Notes under the pieces: generated by a model | Told to the model about the DNA's origin: nothing | Databases searched by the model: none | The model's input: the letters and a program-made list of their open reading frames with translations, nothing else | Made by a program: the position numbers and the translations under genes | Shown: piece after piece, positions 58,565 to 64,000 of the stretch | Layout: every line of letters starts with the position of its first letter | How positions within the stretch are numbered: position 1 is the stretch's first letter | Assembly: GCA_022813625.1 (NCBI GenBank) | Contig: JAKLMB010000007.1 | Coordinates: forward strand, 1,302,001-1,366,000 | Direction: 5' to 3' | Origin: Aaosphaeria pasadenensis | Taxonomy: Eukaryota; Ascomycota; Dothideomycetes; Pleosporales | DNA: 64,000 bases

Positions 58565-59049
58565 TCAATAATAAGATCAAGAGAAAAATTGTTTGAATAT
58601 ATTTTTGAGACTTCCCTCATGAAGTTGCACAATTCAATCCGGTCTAACTCTAACCCGTGCAATCAGCGCTTTAAGGATACTGATCGCACCTGTTTCTGAG
58701 AAACGTTTTGATCTAGACCGCCCATGTCAGGAAATCGCCTTCATCAACTTTGCCTGCAGAGCCATCTTGCCGATTGCAACTATCCATGCCAACAGTGAGA
58801 TGTTCTGGCAATGGCCCGTCTACGGGCAAATTCTTCTGAGAGTCACCTAATCAGTTCTTAGATTCATTCATCAGGCTATGCAAGCCGTAACAAGACGTAT
58901 GCAGCAGTTTCACTGCCTAGGCCACACGATTGGTGCGCGCGATCTTTTCTTATAGAGGACTATATTATATATATATCCGCGGTTCATGTATTCAAAAGTA
59001 ACTTTGAGATTTGATCAAATCCGCACTCGACTTCCTACAGCCGTTTCCT
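58565..59049. other. Convergent intergenic region
   Basis: About 480 bases between converging genes. It includes an A/T alternation (58961-58976). No gene is supported. Confidence 0.5.
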
Positions 59050-59901
59050 TTATATCTCCGCCACAAATTTAAGAAACGCCTGCTGACACTTTTCAGCCTG
59101 TGTGACGTAGATCTCGTGCCCCGGTCCCTGTACTACCTCGAGGCGGGCGTTTGGAATTGTTTCTTTCAACTGCATCATATCCTCTACTCTCACGGCAGCA
59201 CTCTGGCTGGGTGCCAATATCAAAGTCGGAACGCATATATCCTGAAGGTACGGTCGCGCGTCTAGTGTGCTCAGGAACTTTGCGTAGCCTGCGAGACCTT
59301 GGCCGCTCGAAATACTGATCTGGTCGAGGTACCAAGGAAGGTAGGCAGGGTCATCTATAGGGATTGTACCCGGGATTTGACTCAACGCTTCAGCCCACCC
59401 TCTTGACCCAAGCTCGCGGCAAGCACTCGGCCAGTCTGTTCTGCCGAAAGCAAATAGATCTAAGGCAGCCTGAGGGAGGTGCGTAGGCGTGGAACATACG
59501 GTTAGGGAAAGGAGTCGTTCTGGGTACCTGGCGGCCAGGATCTCCCCTAAGATACCGCCTGTAGACTCCCCCAAGAAGTGCACTTTCTCGACGCCTAGCG
59601 CATCTAATGTCTCGATGACTTCATCTAGGATTGTCTCAATTGAATAATCGTACGTTGTGTCCTCTTGAGGATAACTAGAGAAGCCGTGGCCGCGAAGGTC
59701 GCGACGGATGACGTGGAAATTGCGGCTGAGCAAGGGTATCCAGTGATACCAGAATTCAGAATGCCTCCCGAAGCCATGCTGGATGAGGATGGTGGAGGAT
59801 GGTTTCCAGGGGTCAGTAAATGAATTACGGACGTAGTGCGTGCGTTGCCCGTTCTGGTGCACTACATACGTTCGACCATTGACATCAGTCTCGAGTGTCA
59901 T
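59050..59901 (-). CDS. Alpha/beta hydrolase (3-oxoadipate enol-lactonase-like)
   Basis: Single-exon gene, 283 residues from the ATG at 59901. The frame is open 52 residues further up (60057), but that extension is poorly protein-like. The fold is clear: STILIQHGFGRHSEFWYHWIP (oxyanion region), then VIRRDLRGHGFSSYP. The nucleophile elbow is LGESTGGILGE (G-E-S-T-G), ICVPTLILAPSQS supplies the strand before the acid residue, and QGPGHEIYVTQ holds the catalytic His. This resembles the PcaD/haloperoxidase-like branch, so an enol-lactone, ester or carbon-carbon bond hydrolase is possible; the substrate cannot be read from the sequence. It is divergent from the carboxylesterase with about 550 bases between them. 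Confidence 0.85.
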   Translation of the reverse strand: MTLETDVNGRTYVVHQNGQRTHYVRNSFTDPWKPSSTILIQHGFGRHSEFWYHWIPLLSRNFHVIRRDLRGHGFSSYPQEDTTYDYSIETILDEVIETLDALGVEKVHFLGESTGGILGEILAARYPERLLSLTVCSTPTHLPQAALDLFAFGRTDWPSACRELGSRGWAEALSQIPGTIPIDDPAYLPWYLDQISISSGQGLAGYAKFLSTLDARPYLQDICVPTLILAPSQSAAVRVEDMMQLKETIPNARLEVVQGPGHEIYVTQAEKCQQAFLKFVAEI

Positions 59902-60453
59902 TGTATGGATTTTGGGAGGCACCACCAAGAACGCCACAGAGGTCGTTACAATGTGCGAGGTATGGAAAAATGTCCCATGAATAACATTCAACGCATACCA
60001 CTTATTATAGTGCACAAGATATCTAAGTGTTCCCCACATTGAGATGAACCCCACCACTACCTTGCACTCTCAGAATAGATACCCCAACAACATCCTCCAA
60101 CGTTTCGTTTACTAATATTGAGATGTCGAACAAGTCATTACACGTAGACTAAGCGTTCGAAAGATGAGATAAAGTTTCCTACGGTGTGTAGTGTGTACGT
60201 CAGAATTTGCCAATGCATGCCCCGGAGAGAACTTCATTTTCGATATTGTTGCCTGTTGCTATCTGCAGAGCCAGTAGCACGATACCAAAAGTAGTCAAGA
60301 GATGGGTTTACAATCAGGCGTCGTCTGTGCTCCATGTCTAGTCTTTAATGCGTGCTGTGCCTCAACAAGCTAGCGTTGTACCAGTACATAAATACTGATA
60401 ATACACGAACAACTGCTCCACGATCTAATTATCCAAATCCACAGACGATCATC
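59902..60453. promoter_or_regulatory. Divergent promoter, hydrolase and carboxylesterase
   Basis: About 550 bases for two outward genes. No confident binding site is identified. Confidence 0.5.
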
Positions 60454-62218
60454 ATGGCCAACAATATTCTGAAGACTCCATTTGGGGACTTCGTGGGCAA
60501 TGATGGTGAAGGGCTGGTACAATACCTAGGTATTCAATATGCGCGGTTACAGGACCGTTTGGCCACACCAGAAATGGTCGATCGCTACGACGATAGAGTC
60601 GACGCAACTAAGATAGGGTAAGAGAGCTGTGCAATTCAGCGATTTGGAAGCGAGCTGACCGCACAGTCCGAGAGTGATCTCTTTAGAAGCATGCCAATTC
60701 GAACAATCCAGCCTCATACAACAGACATTGGATACACCACCTGCGCCGCCCATGTCGGATCTAGATTGTCTAAACTTGAACATCACGACTCCTACTAGGA
60801 ACTCAAAAGAACTTCTACCGGTCATGGTCTTCGTGCATGGTGGAGGCTACATAATGGGGGCAAATTGGTGGCCCCAGTATGATTGTACCAACTTGGTGAA
60901 GCTTTCGATACAGCAAGGGACGCCCGTGGTCGCAATCAACTTCAAGTAGGATCATTGTTGATGCCCCCCAGGAAATATCACTGATCGCAATAGCTATCGA
61001 CTCGCGGTTGCAGGCAATCTAACTTCTGAGGAGCTTAGAAGGGCTGGTTATCCTGGCAATAATAGTTTACGGGATCAGCGGTGCGCTTTGAACTGGATCA
61101 AGACTCATATCACGGCATTCGGAGGCGATTCCGACAATGTAACACTCTTTGGAGAGAGTGCAGGCGCCGGTAAGCCTTTTTTTGGGGGCCGCAGTGTATT
61201 CCTTTTTGCTGACGTTCTGGAGTCTCCGTACTCACTCACATTTTCTCAAAAGACGCTCTTTTCAACCGAGCTATTTCTATGTCGGGGACACCTCTGATGC
61301 TCAAGCCATTATCTCCTTCAACTGCAGAACAGACATACAATCAGATCATGCAACATCTCGGGCTCGAAAATTCAACTGCAGAAGAAAGGATCCATCGACT
61401 GCTCACCATGAATCCGGATGAACTTGTGCAAAAGACACCTATGACCGTTCCGCTTACCCCTTATCAGGATGGAGACATAATCCCTTGCACCATGACATTC
61501 GGCCAAGTAGATGAAATGATAGAATCACTTCCTGGTTCAACGTGGTGCAAAGAACTATTGATCGGACACTGCAAGCACGATGTAAGATGCCAATTTCCAT
61601 GTCATGAATGAAGATTGACCAAACCTCTTTACAAAGGGCAATGTTTTTGCATATATGGGCCTTGCCGAGCGTAGGAGTGGAATAGCAGCAGCTTTCTGCA
61701 AGTCTTTTTCAAACAGCCTGGGGGAATCAGCAGCAAGAGCTATTTTCGAAGGATATGGTCTCAGCTCCTCGACATCTGATGAGGTGGCATGGAAAATTGT
61801 AGTGCTGTTTGCAAGTGACATTGCATACAAATTACCAGCAATCACATTTGCAAAATCATTTCCAGGGAAGGCGTACTTGTATCGATTCGAGGAGCCAAAT
61901 CCCTGGGATGGCTTGTTTAAAGGGTACTCTACACATATGCTCGATGCAGCTTTCCTATTTCAGAACTTCAACGATCAACTTGGCCATGGCGCACGAGACA
62001 CGGCTTTCGCTCTGGCAAAGGATTTCGTGGCCTTCGCGCATGGAGCTGGGCCTTGGATATCAACCTCTGACTCTCTGGAACCAGGCAAAGTGTACGGTCA
62101 AAGTGGAGAGGATGGACAGGAAGACATACTATTACGTTTGCAAAGGGAGGGTAGGATATCTCTTGATGATGTCAATGCCGCATGGGAAAAGTTTCTTACC
62201 AACAAAGACTGCTTGTAA
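60454..62218 (+). CDS. Type-B carboxylesterase/lipase
   Basis: Five exons, 60454-60617, 60667-60945, 60994-61169, 61253-61581 and 61637-62218, close to 509 residues with phases in register. Family marks: DCLNLNITTP (type-B signature 2, EDCLxLNV-like), VFVHGGGYIMGA (oxyanion hole), NYRLAVAGNL and NWIKTHITAFGGDSDNVTLFGESAGA, with the nucleophile S203 in GESAG. YSTHMLDAAFLFQNF supplies the likely catalytic His. No signal peptide is present (MANNILKTPFGDFVG), so the enzyme is probably intracellular. The third intron (61170-61252) starts just after the nucleophile codon and has a T-rich stretch near its 5' end. The substrate is unknown. It is next to an alpha/beta hydrolase and an SDR, which fits breakdown or modification of an ester compound. 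Confidence 0.88.
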
Positions 62219-62797
62219 AGTTGTCAGCAGGAAGTAGCTGGTAATATTACCATCCAAGGCAGCAAATGGGGTGGTTGGGAAGTTTTAGGTAGATCACATC
62301 GTCTCCCAAATAGTGCGAGTGCCTCGCTGGAGATCTCGAAATATCAATTGTCTCTGTTACATAAGGCATGGATACGCAACGTCAGTGTGCATTTAGATAC
62401 TTACAGAGAATTAGCACGTCAGGCTGACCGCCTACTAGTATTTTATGCCCACAGCGGTAGATTTGCGAGGTTTCGAGACTGTTAATTGGCACGACTGGCT
62501 ACAGTACACTATTGAATGGCAGTTTCAACTTGTTCTGATAGTTGATTGGCACCATTGTCTATATATTCTGTACTGTACCGCAGTGTGCTGTAATGTACAA
62601 GTGAATGTGGGGCCCAGGATGGCCTCCACAAAATAGACAACTTCTCCTCACCTTCTCCAACCCAAAGAAGAAGAGCAGAAGTGACTAAATTGATTATTGT
62701 TGTAGCACGGCGCCCCTTTCCAAATAAACAAGTACGAGAAAATCATACTTCCTCTTGCTTGACAATTTTCATGAGCATTTTCATTCTAATCTAAGCC
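62219..62797. other. Intergenic with the SDR promoter
   Basis: About 580 bases. The short frame 62445-62636 shows no protein-like features. No confident regulatory motif. Confidence 0.45.
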
Positions 62798-63711
62798 ATG
62801 ACCAAACCAGTAGCTATAGTGACTGGTGCCGGTAGTGGAATCGGGCTTGCCGTTGCAACCCATCTCCTGACGCTCTCTTACAAAGTTGTTATCGCAGATC
62901 TGAATGAGCAGACAGGAAACGCTGCAGCCACCTCACTGGGCCCCAATGCAACCTTCATTCAATGCGACGTATCCTCGTACGCCTCTCAAGCACGCCTATT
63001 CAAACAGGCTTACGAATGGGGCGGGAATCGGCTGGACTTCTGCCACGCAAATGCCGGCGTAGATGATAGGCAATTGTTGTACGAAGAGGAAGCGAAGGAA
63101 GAGCTAGACGAGGACGGCTTGTTGAAGCCACTCAACACAAAGACTCTGGATGTCAATCTCGAGGCAGTCATTCAAGGACTCTGGCTATTCAAATATTACG
63201 TTAGGAGGAGTAAAGAGGCAGGGGGCGGCAAAGGCAAATTCGTTGCCACGAGCAGCGCAGCTGGCTTGTAGTATGTTTTCATTTACGGTTGTGGATGTAA
63301 GGTCCCAGACATGCTAAGATTATTAGTTATATGACAACGAACCCCCAATACACTGCATCGAAATACGGTGTTGTGGGGTTAGTCCGCGCTTCAGGGCCAG
63401 TCTTCATCAAAGAAGGCATCTCGGTCAATTGCATTTGTCCTGGCTTTATCCCGACGAATTTATGCCCACCGAGCATACTCGAAGTCTGGCCTAAAGAGCA
63501 TATTACACCCCTATCTACTGCTCTCAAGGCCATTGATGCATTTATCAGCGATGACGATATGACTGGCCAAGTTGTGGAGCTTTCGCAACAGAACATTTAT
63601 TTCAGAGACCATGTAGACTGGGTGAATGCAAGCCAAAAATGGATTGGAACTGAAAGCTTAGCGATCTGGGACAAGGCATATGCGAAAATTCCTGAAAAGA
63701 ACGGCTACTAA
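62798..63711 (+). CDS. Short-chain dehydrogenase/reductase (15-hydroxyprostaglandin dehydrogenase-like)
   Basis: Classical SDR using NAD(P)+. Two exons, 62798-63270 and 63327-63711, give 285 residues. The donor at 63271 (GTATGT) was chosen over 63268 because it restores GLYYMTTNPQYTASK, the expected spacing around the active site. The cofactor motif TGAGSGIG is at 9-16; ADLNE after the second strand suggests NAD+ preference. NAG (HANAGVDD) is present, and the catalytic Y166-x3-K170 pair is complete. A Ser upstream (ATSSAAG) completes the triad. The substrate-binding part (PGFIPTNLCPP) and a long C-terminus are typical of the 15-PGDH-like fungal group. The substrate is not known. Confidence 0.88.
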
Positions 63712-63790
63712 TGGGTTTCTAAATGTTCAGATGAGGACGTAAAGCGATGGTAGTTAAATGAGCATGCCTGACGTCGATTTGGCTCTCAAG

Positions 63791-64000
63791 CTAAAACTCC
63801 ATCCCTTTCTGCTCGGCTTCACCAAAATCGTGCCTCATAACCTTCACGTGCTGTTCAGACCTAGGCGTGATCTTGCAGTCAAACTCCTCAGGGACTGACA
63901 TGAACCCCCGAACCTAACAGAAATACGATGAGCATTGAACTTCAAACTAATTGTGATAATGCATACCATTACCTGTGATGGCTCAATTGCGTGACCATCT
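63791..64000 (-). CDS. 3' end of an unidentified gene, cut by the window edge
   Basis: The last two exons of a minus-strand gene. A terminal exon (63913-63791, 41 codons with the stop) reads VRGFMSVPEEFDCKITP, then QHVKVMRHDFGEAEQKGMEF. It is preceded by an intron (63972-63914, GTAATG...TTAG) and at least 27 bases of an upstream exon (DGHAIEPSQ). The reading frame is continuous and the composition coding. I do not recognise the family, and most of the gene lies beyond the window. It converges with the SDR with 79 bases between stops. Confidence 0.65.

Noticed and set aside
1..64000. CRISPR array, bacterial operon or prophage features
   Set aside because: The window is eukaryotic with spliced genes. 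No regularly spaced repeat array is present.

Overview
The window is nuclear DNA of a filamentous ascomycete (Pezizomycotina). It has short phase-variable GT..AG introns of about 45-100 bases with CTAAC-type branch sites, genes on both strands without operons, and fungal-type proteins: a GH18 chitinase, the anaphase-promoting complex subunit APC1/BimE, Utp22, a filamentous-fungal cystathionine gamma-synthase and the 21.3-kDa complex I subunit. Dothideomycetes or Eurotiomycetes seem plausible, but the class cannot be fixed from the sequence alone.

Layout. 1-2.6 kb: the end of a small membrane-protein gene, then a repeat-rich spacer. 2.6-5 kb: a multi-exon chitinase. 5.7-6.2 kb: a doubtful small gene. 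6.8-10.4 kb: a J-domain protein on the minus strand and a conserved unknown gene on the plus strand, arranged head to head. 11.4-12.5 kb: a secreted-type alpha/beta hydrolase. 13.4-16.2 kb: an Spt10-like GNAT with an integrase-type zinc finger, then a complex I subunit. 17.2-23.3 kb: a UBP2-type deubiquitinase and tubulin cofactor C. 24.3-32.9 kb: a WD40-like, probably Nup37-type protein divergent from APC1. 33.0-35.2 kb: an augmin HAUS1-like protein divergent from protein-L-isoaspartate methyltransferase. 35.9-38.5 kb: a GTPBP1-type GTPase. 38.5-46.3 kb and 47.9-52.4 kb: long gene-poor stretches rich in short palindromes and simple repeats, on either side of a zinc-finger transcription factor at 46.4-47.9 kb. 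52.4-58.6 kb: cystathionine gamma-synthase divergent from UTP22. 59.0-64.0 kb: a group of small-molecule enzymes (alpha/beta hydrolase, type-B carboxylesterase, short-chain dehydrogenase) and the 3' end of an unidentified gene.

Most genes are housekeeping: chromatin and histone gene control, cell cycle, microtubules, ubiquitin, ribosome biogenesis, methionine synthesis and respiration. Apart from the 59-64 kb enzyme group they do not form a pathway. Exon borders were set by hand from splice consensus, reading-frame continuity and the expected protein; every multi-exon model given here closes in frame. I saw no transposon, CRISPR array, tRNA or rRNA gene.
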